DNA of 24,065 nucleotides. It comes from JANNGZ01 sp031404155. Lineage in GTDB: Bacteria > Pseudomonadota > Gammaproteobacteria > Burkholderiales > Burkholderiaceae_C. Each line of letters begins with the position of its first letter. The stretch's first letter is position 1. Shown piece after piece: positions 6,735-15,564 of the stretch. Made by a program: the position numbers and the translations under genes. Location of the stretch: contig JANNGZ010000434.1 in NCBI GenBank assembly GCA_031404155.1, positions 1 through 24,065 on the forward strand, written 5' to 3'. The notes beneath the pieces are model-generated. The model was not told where the DNA came from and did no database searches. It saw only the letters and a list, made by a program, of their open reading frames with translations.

Positions 6735-7256
6735 ATGAGCAAAGGCAGCACCGAGGTTTTCAAGGTCACGATCCGCGCGCCGATCGAGCGTGTGTTCCAC
6801 GAGCTCACCCGCACCGACGCCTTGCAGGCCTGCTTCTTCAACTCCTGGCTGGTGACGCCGGGGCAGGTTGAAGCCGGCGCGCCGGTGCAGTGGCAAACCC
6901 CGTCGAGGAAAAACGTGGCGGTGCTCGGCGTGGTGCTGGCCTACGAGCCGCCACGGCGTTTTGCGCACAGCTTCAAGTTCAGCCGCTACGACGACGCGCC
7001 TTTCGACATCGCCTACGAGCTGAACGAAGCTCGCGGCGGCACCGAAGTGACGATGACACTCACCGGCGTGGTGGCCGGCACACGCAGCGCCAAGGACGCG
7101 ACAGGCGGCTGCAGGTTCATCCTCGCGACGCTGAAAGAGGTGGCCGAGAACGGCCGCATGGGCGCGGGCAAACGCCTTCTCTTCGGCGCCTTCGGGGCTT
7201 TCGAGTCGCTGCTGATGCCGGCGCGCTGCCGCACCGAACATTGGCCACTGCAATGA
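6735..7256 (+). CDS. SRPBCC (AHSA1-like, START fold) domain protein
   Basis: 173-residue protein with the hydrophobic-cavity fold of the AHSA1/SRPBCC family, starting FKVTIRAPIERVFHELTRTDALQACFF and followed by the typical strand pairs GVVLAYEPPRRFAHSFKF and GGTEVTMTLTGV. Such proteins bind or transform small hydrophobic ligands; the ligand is unknown. The C-terminal stretch TLKEVAENGRMGAGKR is the expected long helix that closes the cavity. AGAGGG about 8 bases before ATG 6735 lies inside the end of the regulator gene. The ArsR-AHSA1 gene pair is a recurrent arrangement in bacteria. Here the regulator probably controls its partner, perhaps in response to the same ligand. Confidence 0.9.
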   Translation: MSKGSTEVFKVTIRAPIERVFHELTRTDALQACFFNSWLVTPGQVEAGAPVQWQTPSRKNVAVLGVVLAYEPPRRFAHSFKFSRYDDAPFDIAYELNEARGGTEVTMTLTGVVAGTRSAKDATGGCRFILATLKEVAENGRMGAGKRLLFGAFGAFESLLMPARCRTEHWPLQ

Positions 7257-7274
7257 CTGTTGGAGAGACACCCG

Positions 7275-7847
7275 ATGAGCACCGACAAACTCGCCGCCGC
7301 CGAAGAGACCCAGTGGCGCAACATCGAAGCGCAGACCGGCAAGAGCCGCGCGACGTGGATAACGCTGGCCAACCGGCAGGGCTTCGAGAAGCACGGCGCG
7401 CTGATGGCCTGGCTGAAGACCGAGATGGGCCTCACCCATGGCAACGCCAACCTGGTCGCGATCCGCGCACGTGAGGCCGCGGCCGGCGCGCCGCCGGCGG
7501 GGGGTGACCTACTCGCGGCGCAGTACGCGGGTGCGAAGGCCGGGCTGAAGCCGATCTACGACGCGGTGCACGCAGCCGTTCTCGCACTGGGGCCAGAGCT
7601 CGAGTTCGCGCCGAAAAAGGCCTACATGAGCCTGCGCCGCAAGAAGCAGTTCGCGCTGATCCAGCCCACGACCGCAACACGCCTGGATCTCGGGCTGGTG
7701 CTCAAAGGCGCCGCACCGCAAGGGCGGCTCGAGGCGTCGGCAAGCTTCAGCGCGATGTGCACGCACCGCGTCCGGCTGGAGTCGGTGGCGCAAGTGGATA
7801 CCGAGCTCAAGCGCTGGCTCACCCAGGCGTTCGACGAGGCCGGGTGA
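7275..7847 (+). CDS. DUF4287 / DUF5655 domain protein
   Basis: 190-residue protein of unknown biochemical function. The N-terminal half (WRNIEAQTGKSRATWITLANRQGFEKHGALMAWLKTEMGL, residues 10-55) matches the DUF4287 pattern. The C-terminal half (LKPIYDAVHAAVLALGPELEFAPKKAYMSLRRKKQFALIQP) matches DUF5655. The fusion is familiar in proteins often encoded beside AHSA1/SRPBCC genes. ATG 7275 is preferred over the in-frame ATG at 7260 because GGAGAGA lies 8 bases before it. The gap to the SRPBCC gene is 18 bp, so it is likely the third gene of the ArsR operon. The final residues SFSAMCTHRVRLESVAQVDTELKRWL are typical of the DUF5655 end, so the gene seems intact. Confidence 0.88.
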   Translation: MSTDKLAAAEETQWRNIEAQTGKSRATWITLANRQGFEKHGALMAWLKTEMGLTHGNANLVAIRAREAAAGAPPAGGDLLAAQYAGAKAGLKPIYDAVHAAVLALGPELEFAPKKAYMSLRRKKQFALIQPTTATRLDLGLVLKGAAPQGRLEASASFSAMCTHRVRLESVAQVDTELKRWLTQAFDEAG

Positions 7848-7935
7848 GACGGCACCTGCACGCCGAGCCGGTCAGCGATCCATGGCGGAAGTCATCCGTC
7901 GCCCACTGAATGCCCAACCCGAGAAGGGCGCCGCC

Positions 7936-8334
7936 ATGCACAAACTTCTGAAGAGCCTGACCCTGTTTGGAGTGGCCACTGCGCTCGCCGCACCGGTGGG
8001 CGGGCTGTTGGCGCAGCAGGCCGAGAAGCGTCAGCAATACGTGTATGTGCTGCGCTTGGCAGCGCGCCTGCATGATGCGAAGGCCTGGACAGAGGCCGAC
8101 AACGCAGCCGTTTCCCGCCACTTCGCGCGCCTGTCCCAAGCCGCGCAGGCCGGCTCGGTGATCCTGGCCGGGCGCACGAACGAGCCGTTGGACAAGACCT
8201 TCGGCCTGGTGATCTTCGAAGCCGGGAACGCCGAGGACGCAAAGCGCTTCATGGAAGCGGACCCCGCGGTCACCGAGGGTGTCATGTCGGCCACGCTGCA
8301 CCCCTACGTGATCGCGCTTCAACGCAAACCTTGA
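7936..8334 (+). CDS. YciI-like protein with N-terminal signal peptide
   Basis: 132-residue protein: a signal-like leader (MHKLLKSLTLFGVATALAAP, probably cleaved near LLAQQA, residues 24-29) followed by a YCII-related domain. The domain shows YVYVLRL at its first strand, SRHFARLSQAAQAGSVILAGRTN with the conserved His, FGLVIFEAGNAEDAKRFMEADPAV with the conserved Asp, and the closing HPYVIAL strand. YciI-like domains have a dimeric ferredoxin-like fold and are usually cytoplasmic, so an exported form is unusual. ATG 7936 is chosen over the upstream in-frame ATG 7882 because GAGAAGG lies about 9 bases before it and because the leader then begins correctly. The substrate is unknown. Confidence 0.82.
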   Translation: MHKLLKSLTLFGVATALAAPVGGLLAQQAEKRQQYVYVLRLAARLHDAKAWTEADNAAVSRHFARLSQAAQAGSVILAGRTNEPLDKTFGLVIFEAGNAEDAKRFMEADPAVTEGVMSATLHPYVIALQRKP

Positions 8335-8404
8335 CGGGTCCTGGTCGCTGCCGTGCCGTGCCTTGAAGCGCCGCATCGCCACCGGCGGCGTTTGGCCGCC
8401 CGCG

Positions 8405-8489
8405 GCTCATGAGCAAATGTGGCTCCGCCACTTTGCTCATACCCCCTCGGGGGGCGGACGACGTAGTCGTCGGCCTGGGGGCGCTCTCA
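8405..8489 (+). repeat. 85-bp palindromic intergenic repeat, copy 2
   Basis: Near-identical to 1579-1663, with the same three hairpins. It lies between the convergent YciI-like and DUF3237 genes. The last three matching bases, tca 8487-8489, are the TGA stop codon of the DUF3237 gene on the minus strand. Identity with copy 1 ends exactly there. Its position suggests a bidirectional terminator or mRNA end structure, though there is no T-run. Confidence 0.85.
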
Positions 8490-8966
8490 GCTGATGCGGT
8501 ACACGTCCAGCGTCACGCAGCGCGCCTCGCGCTGGCCCACCGCCAGCGCGAGCACCCGGTTCAGGTGCAGCCACTGGGGATGACCGGTCTGAAAGCGCAT
8601 CACGGTGCGGAAAAAATACTCGTCGCGGCGGGCCGGCTCGCCGCGCGCCAGGCGCGCCAGCACGTCGGCGGGGCCGTGGCGCATGCCGTCGCTCTGCACC
8701 TCGACCAAGGCGCCGTCCGCGGTGCGGACCACATAGTGGGCCGAGATGTCGAGCACACCATCCGCGCGGTTGATCTGCCAGTCCACGCCGCCCTCGAGGA
8801 CCGTGCCGCTGAATTCCGGGCCGACCACGCTGCCGCCGGTGAGCGCCACATAACGCCGCTCACCGTACTTGGCCGCGCCGAGCGAGACGAGCTCGCCGAC
8901 CTCGCAGCGCACCTGCGCCATCGGCACCAGCGCGGGTGCGGGCGGCAGCTTGAATTCAATCGTCAT
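8487..8966 (-). CDS. DUF3237 domain protein
   Basis: 159-residue beta-rich protein matching the DUF3237 pattern: LVPMAQVRCEVGELVSLGAA, then GGSVVGPEFSGTVLEGGVDWQ, then a long ADGVLDISAHYVVRTADGALVEVQSDGMRHG, and the closing FFRTVMRFQTGHPQWLHLNRVLALAVGQRE. The family is common in proteobacteria and fungi, is thought to form a small beta barrel, and has no firmly established activity. No signal peptide is present. The start is ATG at 8964-8966. The peptidase gene at 9012-10457 lies upstream on the same strand with a 45-bp gap, so the two may be cotranscribed. Its stop codon falls in a repeat. Confidence 0.9.
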   Translation of the reverse strand: MTIEFKLPPAPALVPMAQVRCEVGELVSLGAAKYGERRYVALTGGSVVGPEFSGTVLEGGVDWQINRADGVLDISAHYVVRTADGALVEVQSDGMRHGPADVLARLARGEPARRDEYFFRTVMRFQTGHPQWLHLNRVLALAVGQREARCVTLDVYRIS

Positions 8967-9011
8967 CGTGGATGTCCTTGAGGTTCATGCCCACTCAGCG
9001 CGCCGTCGTGG

Positions 9012-10457
9012 CTACCAGGGCCCGAAACGAACCGGCGTCATCGCGGCGAGCCAGGCCACCACGCTCCAGGCGGCCACGTTGTGCGGCAAGGTCGCCGGGT
9101 CGACCTTGTCGAGCGTGTCGTTCACGGTGTGGTGCACGTCGAAGTAGTTCGTGCCGTCCTGGCTGAGCTGCATCGCGGGCCAGCGGTGGCGGCGCATCAA
9201 CAGCGTGCCGTCGGGGCCGGCCGTGCCTTCGTTGGAAGCGCTGTCGGGCCGCGGGATCGACAGCGGCAACAGCGCCTGCGCGATCGCCTCCACCGCCGGC
9301 AGCGCCTCGGCGCGCACCCGGTGGCGGAATTGCCAGACGCGCCCGCCGCCGAAGTCGCTCTCGCCGACCATCTGGTGCACCACGTCCTTGTAGCGCTCGC
9401 CATAGGCATTGGCGCCGTCGAAGCCGTTTTCTTCGTTGCCCCACAGCACCACGCGCACGGTGCGCCGCGGCCGCACGCCCAGGTCGAGGACCAACTTGGC
9501 CGCCGCGCTCACGATGCCGACGCCGGCGGCATCGTCGAGCGCGCCTTGGCCGAGGTCCCAGGAGTCGAGGTGCGCGCTGATCAGCACGATCTCGTCGGCG
9601 AGGTCGCTGCCCGGCACTTCGGCGATCACGTTGTGCGTGGTGGCGGCCACGTCACGCCGCGCCTGCAGGATGAAGCGCAGGCGCAGCGGCGCGCCGCCGC
9701 CTGGGTTTTGCTGCGAGTGCCGCTGGGCCTGCTGCTGTGCGTAGAGCCGCGCGATGAAGTCCGCGTCCGGCACCGAGACCGCAAACGCCGGGATCTGCGC
9801 CACCTGCGGGTCGTAGCGCATCGCGCCGGTGTGGGCAACGCGGTCGGCGTCGGTGCCGATCGAGCGGATCGCCACCGCAACGGCGCCGCGCCGCGCGGCC
9901 TCCACCGCCCCGGCGATGCGGGCCAGCACCGCGAAGCCGTAGCCGCGCCCGTCGCGGGTGCGTTCGGTTTTCTGGTCGATGAAGACGATGCGCCCGCGCG
10001 CGGCTTCGCTGCTGTCGGCCTTCAAGGTGGCCAGGTCGGCGTAGTAGGCGATCTCGGCTTCGAGCCCACCTTCGGGCGTGCCCACGCTGTTGCCCAGCGC
10101 GGTCATCACCAGCGGGTGGTCCACCGGCGAGGTGAGGCGCGCCTGCGCCGGCCCGCGCTGCCATACCCGCAGCGGCAGGCTTTCAGCGCGAACCTTGGCA
10201 AAACCCAGGCGCTTGAATTGCGCCAGCGCCCACTGCACCGCGCGCTCGTCGGCCGCCGAGCCCGCGGGGCGTGCGCCGACCTCGGTACACAGGGACTGCA
10301 CCAGCGAATAGGCGAGGCTGTCCTCCAGCCCGCGCTCGCGCAGCGCCTGTGCGAGGGCCAAGTCTTCGGCGCCGAAGCCTGACGCGGTGGGCTGCGCTTT
10401 CACGGCACCAAGCCACGGCGTGGCGGCCAGCCAAGCCAGCGTGTCGCGGCGTCTCAT
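9012..10457 (-). CDS. M28-family zinc metallopeptidase (carboxypeptidase Q / aminopeptidase-like), exported
   Basis: 481-residue exopeptidase. The start MRRRDTLAWLAATPWLGAVKA looks like a short Tat or Sec leader. A PA-type insert domain (about residues 110-265) precedes the catalytic domain. M28 zinc ligands are visible in order: His296 (ISAHLDSWD), Asp308 (GALDDAAG), Glu342-Glu343 (WGNEENGFDGA; general base and ligand), Asp368 (GESDFGG) and His442 or His443 (FDVHHTVNDTLDKV). All expected residues are present, so the enzyme should be active, probably in the periplasm releasing amino acids from peptides. ATG at 10455-10457 has no strong Shine-Dalgarno; a seven-codon upstream frame ends at it with an ATGA overlap. 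Confidence 0.93.
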   Translation of the reverse strand: MRRRDTLAWLAATPWLGAVKAQPTASGFGAEDLALAQALRERGLEDSLAYSLVQSLCTEVGARPAGSAADERAVQWALAQFKRLGFAKVRAESLPLRVWQRGPAQARLTSPVDHPLVMTALGNSVGTPEGGLEAEIAYYADLATLKADSSEAARGRIVFIDQKTERTRDGRGYGFAVLARIAGAVEAARRGAVAVAIRSIGTDADRVAHTGAMRYDPQVAQIPAFAVSVPDADFIARLYAQQQAQRHSQQNPGGGAPLRLRFILQARRDVAATTHNVIAEVPGSDLADEIVLISAHLDSWDLGQGALDDAAGVGIVSAAAKLVLDLGVRPRRTVRVVLWGNEENGFDGANAYGERYKDVVHQMVGESDFGGGRVWQFRHRVRAEALPAVEAIAQALLPLSIPRPDSASNEGTAGPDGTLLMRRHRWPAMQLSQDGTNYFDVHHTVNDTLDKVDPATLPHNVAAWSVVAWLAAMTPVRFGPW

Positions 10458-10507
10458 CGAGTGCTCAGCTCGAACATGGCAGTTTCACCAAGGGAAGGAA
10501 AAATGCG

Positions 10508-10633
10508 AGCCTGCAGATCGTGATGTGCCTCGAAGACCGTTTCGGCATCGATTTCGCCGCCAGCGGCTTCGATCCCGAGCGCCGGGCCACGCTGGACAGC
10601 ATCCTCGACCTGATCGAGCAGGCTGGAGCCTGA
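10508..10633 (+). pseudogene. Probable remnant of an acyl carrier protein-like gene
   Basis: The frame reads SLQIVMCLEDRFGIDFAASG and continues FDPERRATLDSILDLIEQAGA. This resembles the second half of acyl carrier proteins: the DSL phosphopantetheine site followed by helix II ending in LExxFGI, then helix III/IV with TxxxIxxLI. The N-terminal helix is missing. The position expected for Asp before the carrier Ser is Ala, and helix II seems about three residues short. Only 36 codons follow the one available ATG (10523). The piece lies in the 219-bp gap between the M28 gene (minus strand, starting at 10457) and the mmsA stop. It is best read as a decayed gene; a very small functional peptide is less likely. 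Confidence 0.4.
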
Positions 10634-10676
10634 GACCGAATCTGAACCCGGACCGGGCCGCCAGACCCCTCGACGC

Positions 10677-12200
<1,524 letters not shown>

Positions 12201-12328
12201 GGCGGTCTCCTGCGGGTGAGGCGAAAACGGGCAGTCTAGAGCAAGGGGCCCGTGAGGCCCATCACCCTTGACGCCGCTCGGGCGTTGCAGCTGCTGCACC
12301 GCCGGACGCCCCCACCAGGAGGCGGCGC

Positions 12329-12364
12329 AAAAAGAAAAAGACCCACCCCGCGAAGGATGGGTCT
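12329..12364 (-). terminator. Intrinsic terminator on the minus strand
   Basis: The minus strand reads AGACCCATCC, a TTCGCG loop, GGGGTGGGTCT, then TTTTTCTTTTT (stem arms at 12364-12355 and 12349-12339, T-tract 12339-12329). The 10-bp stem with only one G-U wobble and an 11-base T-rich tail make this the clearest intrinsic terminator in the window. It lies upstream of mmsA and downstream of no minus-strand protein gene. Confidence 0.85.
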
Positions 12365-12540
12365 GAAGTCCTCGGAAGGACGTCGTTGGGACAGGGTGCG
12401 CCGCGGCCCGGGGCCGCTGGTCGGGCCTCAGGCCCGACCAGCAATGCCACGGACTCTAGGGCCGTGTCCTGGAGGCGGCCATCCCAAGGGCGTGGGATGG
12501 CGCTCGGCGGCTTACGGGCTCCCCGCGTTCGGGCAGCTTT
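12329..12540 (-). ncRNA. Candidate structured non-coding RNA (unidentified) ending in an intrinsic terminator
   Basis: The 403-bp gap between mmsA and the UPF0149 gene contains no credible ORF, but the minus strand reads as a chain of strong hairpins in front of a terminator. In transcription order they are CCCG-aacg-CGGG (12533-12522), an 8-bp stem GCCATCCC/GGGATGGC (12501-12478), CACGG/CCGTG (12466-12448), a 12-bp perfect stem with 3-nt loop GCTGGTCGGGCC/GGCCCGACCAGC (12442-12416), GCGGCCC/GGGCCGC (12417-12403, competing with the previous stem), and GTCCT-tccg-AGGAC (12381-12368). The terminator follows. The 5' end is uncertain and no promoter was convincing. I looked for hallmarks of 6S, RNase P, tmRNA, SRP RNA and the common riboswitches and found none. 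It could be a free small RNA or an attenuated leader of mmsA, which starts 129 bases further on. Confidence 0.5.
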
Positions 12541-12603
12541 AGCCGGATCGACAATTCAGGCGCCGAGCCGCGCGATGATGCGGCCCTGCCACCGAGCCCA
12601 CCC

Positions 12604-13287
12604 ATGCCGAGCCACCGCAACGACCGCAGCCCGCACCGCCCGCAACCTCCCGCCCCCGGCGACGCGCCACCGCTGAGCGCGCAGGAATTCGACGAGCTGC
12701 AGAACGCGCTGGACAGCTTGCCCGACAGCGCCGAGGCCCTGGACATGAGCGCGCTCGACGGCTACCTCTGCGGCGTGTTGCTGCAGCCCCTTGCGGTGCC
12801 CGAGCCGCGCTGGTGGCCGCATGTGCTGGATGTGGACGGCCGCGCGGTGGCGATGCCGCCGGTACACCAGGCGCGGGTGCGTGCGCTGGTGCAGCGGCGG
12901 CATGCCGAACTCGCGCAGGCCATCGGCCAGCGGCAATGGTTCGACCCCTGGGTGTTCGAACTCGACGACGCCGGCGCGCCCGCCGCCCAGGCCGTGCTGC
13001 CCTGGGTGGCGGGTTTTGCCACCGCGATGGAACTGTTCCCCGGCCTGATGGCTCTGGACGGACCGGACCTGCTCGAGCCGCTGGCGGTGCTCTACGCCGG
13101 CCTGGACCCCGACGACCTGGAAGACGCGGACGCCTTGCTCGCGGTCATCGAGACGCTGGAGCCGCCGTCGACGCTGGAGGAGGCGGTGGAGGACCTGGTG
13201 AGCAGCACGCTGCGCCTGGCCGATGTGTCGCGCCCGCTGGCCGTGCCGCGGCGTGGCCGCGCGCCGGGGGCGCGTTCGCGGCGCTGA
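12604..13287 (+). CDS. UPF0149 (YgfB/YecA) family protein
   Basis: 227-residue mostly helical protein. The UPF0149 pattern is visible at LSAQEFDELQNALDSLP (residues 24-40), ALDMSALDGYLCGVLLQP, WWPHVLDVDGRAVAMP and, near the end, GFATAMELFPGLMALDGPDLLEPLAVLY. A proline- and basic-rich N-terminal extension (1-22) and a basic tail (PRRGRAPGARSRR) flank the domain. The C-terminal SEC-C zinc motif found in some YecA proteins is absent. The precise role is not established. The gene is divergent from the candidate RNA and convergent with the Hsp70 gene; the 104 bp between their stops show nothing recognisable. Confidence 0.85.
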   Translation: MPSHRNDRSPHRPQPPAPGDAPPLSAQEFDELQNALDSLPDSAEALDMSALDGYLCGVLLQPLAVPEPRWWPHVLDVDGRAVAMPPVHQARVRALVQRRHAELAQAIGQRQWFDPWVFELDDAGAPAAQAVLPWVAGFATAMELFPGLMALDGPDLLEPLAVLYAGLDPDDLEDADALLAVIETLEPPSTLEEAVEDLVSSTLRLADVSRPLAVPRRGRAPGARSRR

Positions 13288-13391
13288 GACACGGGCGCCG
13301 CTGCCGCCATCCGGTCGCAAGCGCAGGCTGCAAGTTCAAGCCGTCGATTCAGACTGAAAGCTCTGGCGACCTGTTCGCTCGTCACGTGGCC

Positions 13392-14843
13392 TCAGGCATC
13401 GCCGAAGACCCGCCGCGCATGCACACCGAGCCCTTGGGCCACGCTGGCGAAGCGGTCGCCGTAGACCACCTCGGCGTTGGGGAAAGCGGCGGCGATGCGC
13501 GAGGTGAGCAGCCCGAACCCGGTGGAGCCGCCGGTGAAGTACAGCGCGTCCACCGCCGTGGCCGCGACGCCGCCCAGGCGCGGTGTCTGCAACGCAGCGT
13601 CGACGATGCGTTGCAGTTCGGCCTCCAGCGCCTTGAGCGCCTGAGCTTCGTCGAGCGAGGCGGCGAGCCCGGGCTCGATCGACCTGAGGTCGATCGACAC
13701 GGCGTTCCGTGCCGTCGCGCCTCCCCCGCGTCGCGCGCCATCGGCCAGCGCAATCTTTGCGGCTTCGGCCTGCGCCAGCAGGGCGTGGCCCAGGCGCTGC
13801 TGCACCACGGTCATCAGCCGCAAATGGTGGCGCCGGTCAGCGTAGAAGTCGCGCATGCCATGCAACTCGGCCACCCGCGCCGGGCTGTAGACGTTGTTCA
13901 CCAGGTGCCAGGTGGCGAGGTCGAAGTAGACCCGGCTCGGCACCTCGCGCGCCTCCAGGCTCGCACCCGTAGCCACACCTGCACGCACACCCGCGCCCGG
14001 TGCGGGCCCGCGGCCGCGGTACCCGCAATGCGGCAGGATGCTCGCCAGCTCGAGATGGCGGTCGAAGTCGGTGCCGGCGATGTGCACCCCGTGGTTGGCC
14101 AGGATGTCGTCGCGCCGGTCGACACGCCCACCACGCCCGGGGCCGACACGCACCAGCGAAAAGTCCGAGGTGCCGCCGCCGATGTCGGCCACCAGCACCA
14201 GGCATTCGCGGCCGCCGCGGGCGCTCAATCCGGCTTCGAAATCCAGCGCCGCGGCAATCGGCTCGAACTGGAACTGCACCTCGCCGAAGCCGACCGCGCG
14301 CGCCGCCCTTTCCAGCTCGGCTTGCGCCTTGGCGTCGCGCACCGGGTCGTCGTCGACGAAGAACACCGGCCGGCCGAGCACGACGCGGTCCAGCTTCACG
14401 GCCGGCCCTTGGCCGCCCGGTCCGTCGCCTTGCGGCAGCGACAAGGCGGCCTCGGCGCGCTGCTTCAAATGGCGCAGGAAGCCGGCGATCACGTCGCGGT
14501 AGGGCACCGAGCGGCCGGCGCCGATCTCGGTGCGCTGCTCCATCAGCGACGAGCCGAGCACGCTTTTCATTGAGCGCATCAGGCGGCCGTCGACGCCGTC
14601 GATATACGCCGCCAACGCGGCGCGGCCATACAGCCGCGGGGCCTCCTCGCCCTGGCTTTCGGCGAGGTAGAACACCGCGGTGGGCATCGTCGGCTGGCCA
14701 GGGTCGAGCGTGAGCAGGCGCAGCACCGAATCGGCCTGCGGCACCGGGCTCGGCAGCGCGATGCCGGAGTTCGAGGTGCCGAAATCGATGGCGCAATAGC
14801 GGACCGGGGCGCGAATGGGGGCGCGAGCGGGGGCGGCGGTCAT
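13392..14843 (-). CDS. Hsp70 family protein (YegD-like, ATPase domain only)
   Basis: 483-residue actin-fold ATPase. Phosphate-binding loop 1 is YCAIDFGTSNSGIALP (residues 16-31) and loop 2 is VADIGGGTSDFSLVRV (218-233). The adenosine-binding motif is FTGGSTGFGLLTSRIAAAFP near the C-terminus, followed by VYGDRFASVAQGL. These are the signatures of the YegD branch of Hsp70 proteins, which lack the DnaK substrate-binding domain and lid; the length fits this. The client, if any, is unknown. ATG 14841-14843 is preferred; the frame stays open to an ATG at 14933, but that would overlap the LysE-type gene region and adds an Arg/His-rich peptide not seen in the family. No clear Shine-Dalgarno is visible. 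Confidence 0.92.
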   Translation of the reverse strand: MTAAPARAPIRAPVRYCAIDFGTSNSGIALPSPVPQADSVLRLLTLDPGQPTMPTAVFYLAESQGEEAPRLYGRAALAAYIDGVDGRLMRSMKSVLGSSLMEQRTEIGAGRSVPYRDVIAGFLRHLKQRAEAALSLPQGDGPGGQGPAVKLDRVVLGRPVFFVDDDPVRDAKAQAELERAARAVGFGEVQFQFEPIAAALDFEAGLSARGGRECLVLVADIGGGTSDFSLVRVGPGRGGRVDRRDDILANHGVHIAGTDFDRHLELASILPHCGYRGRGPAPGAGVRAGVATGASLEAREVPSRVYFDLATWHLVNNVYSPARVAELHGMRDFYADRRHHLRLMTVVQQRLGHALLAQAEAAKIALADGARRGGGATARNAVSIDLRSIEPGLAASLDEAQALKALEAELQRIVDAALQTPRLGGVAATAVDALYFTGGSTGFGLLTSRIAAAFPNAEVVYGDRFASVAQGLGVHARRVFGDA

Positions 14844-14946
14844 TCGATAACGGTGGTGGTTGGGCCGGCGAGCGCGAGGACGACCGGTCGCGCAAGGGAG
14901 CACATCTTCGCCCAGCGCATGGTGGCGCGGCATGCCCGACGCGGTA

Positions 14947-15564
14947 TCACCACGGGCTCGCGATCAGGCCGTAGGCGGTGCTGAACATCACCACTGCCAC
15001 AAGCGCGTCGATGCCGCGCCATACCGCCGGCCTTTGCAGCGCGCGCGAACTGGCCGCCGCGCCGAAGCCGAGCAGGCCGAACCACAGGGCCGACGAGGTG
15101 GCGCCGCCGAGCACAAAGGCCAGGCGGTGCGCCGGCGGCATCGCCGCGCCCACCGAGCCGAACAGCACCACGGTATCGAGATAAACATGCGGGTTGAGGT
15201 AGGTGAGCGCCAGCGTCGTGACCAGCGTGGCACGCAGGCCGCCGGCCTGCTGCTGCGCGAGCAAACCGGCATGGCCGCGCCAGGCCCGCCAGGCCGCGCG
15301 CAGCCCGTAGCCGAGCAGGAACGCGGCGCCGCCAAACCGCAGCGCCTGCAACAGCAGTGGCGACGCGGTGATCAGCGCCCCGAGCCCGAAGACGCCGAGC
15401 GCTACCAGCAGGATGTCGGACGCGGTGCACAGCAGCACCACCGGCATCACATGCTGGCGCAGCAGGCCCTGGCGCAGCACCAGCGCGTTTTGCGCGCCGA
15501 TGGCGACGATCAGGCCGGCCATCATCAGCAGGCCATGCAAGTAGGCGGTGAGAGGATCGGGCAT
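14947..15564 (-). CDS. LysE/ArgO family amino-acid exporter
   Basis: 205-residue inner-membrane protein with about six hydrophobic segments. The family signature is at the N-terminus: LMMAGLIVAIGAQNALVLRQGLLRQH (residues 13-38) with the GAQN motif. TYLNPHVYLDTVVLFGSVG follows in the middle, carrying the conserved Asn-Pro. These match the LysE/ArgO branch that exports basic amino acids such as arginine and lysine, although substrates vary. The start ATG 15562-15564 (MPDPLTAYLHG) fits the family; the frame stays open upstream but that part is unrelated. The LysR-type regulator (ArgP/LysG) commonly divergent from such genes is absent. The gene lies 103 bp upstream of the Hsp70 gene on the same strand. 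Confidence 0.93.
   Translation of the reverse strand: MPDPLTAYLHGLLMMAGLIVAIGAQNALVLRQGLLRQHVMPVVLLCTASDILLVALGVFGLGALITASPLLLQALRFGGAAFLLGYGLRAAWRAWRGHAGLLAQQQAGGLRATLVTTLALTYLNPHVYLDTVVLFGSVGAAMPPAHRLAFVLGGATSSALWFGLLGFGAAASSRALQRPAVWRGIDALVAVVMFSTAYGLIASPW

Noticed and set aside
8409..8981. 190-residue plus-strand ORF
   Set aside because: It begins in the repeat and runs antisense to the DUF3237 gene, which has a clear family match; the His/Ala/Arg-rich translation is a shadow frame.
9081..10382. 433-residue plus-strand ORF
   Set aside because: Antisense to the M28 peptidase, whose metal ligands are all present; the His/Arg/Ala-rich translation is a GC-bias artefact.
12329..12540. 6S RNA, RNase P RNA, tmRNA or SRP RNA identity for the structured transcript
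   Set aside because: I found no long closing stem with central bubble, no GAGGAAAGUC-type RNase P core, no tRNA-like ends and no SRP apical GGAAG/GNRA motif pair. The class stays open.
12252..12542. 96-residue plus-strand ORF across the mmsA/UPF0149 gap
   Set aside because: Arg/Pro/Gly-rich composition typical of chance frames in GC-rich DNA. It runs antisense through the terminator and hairpins and has no good ribosome binding site.
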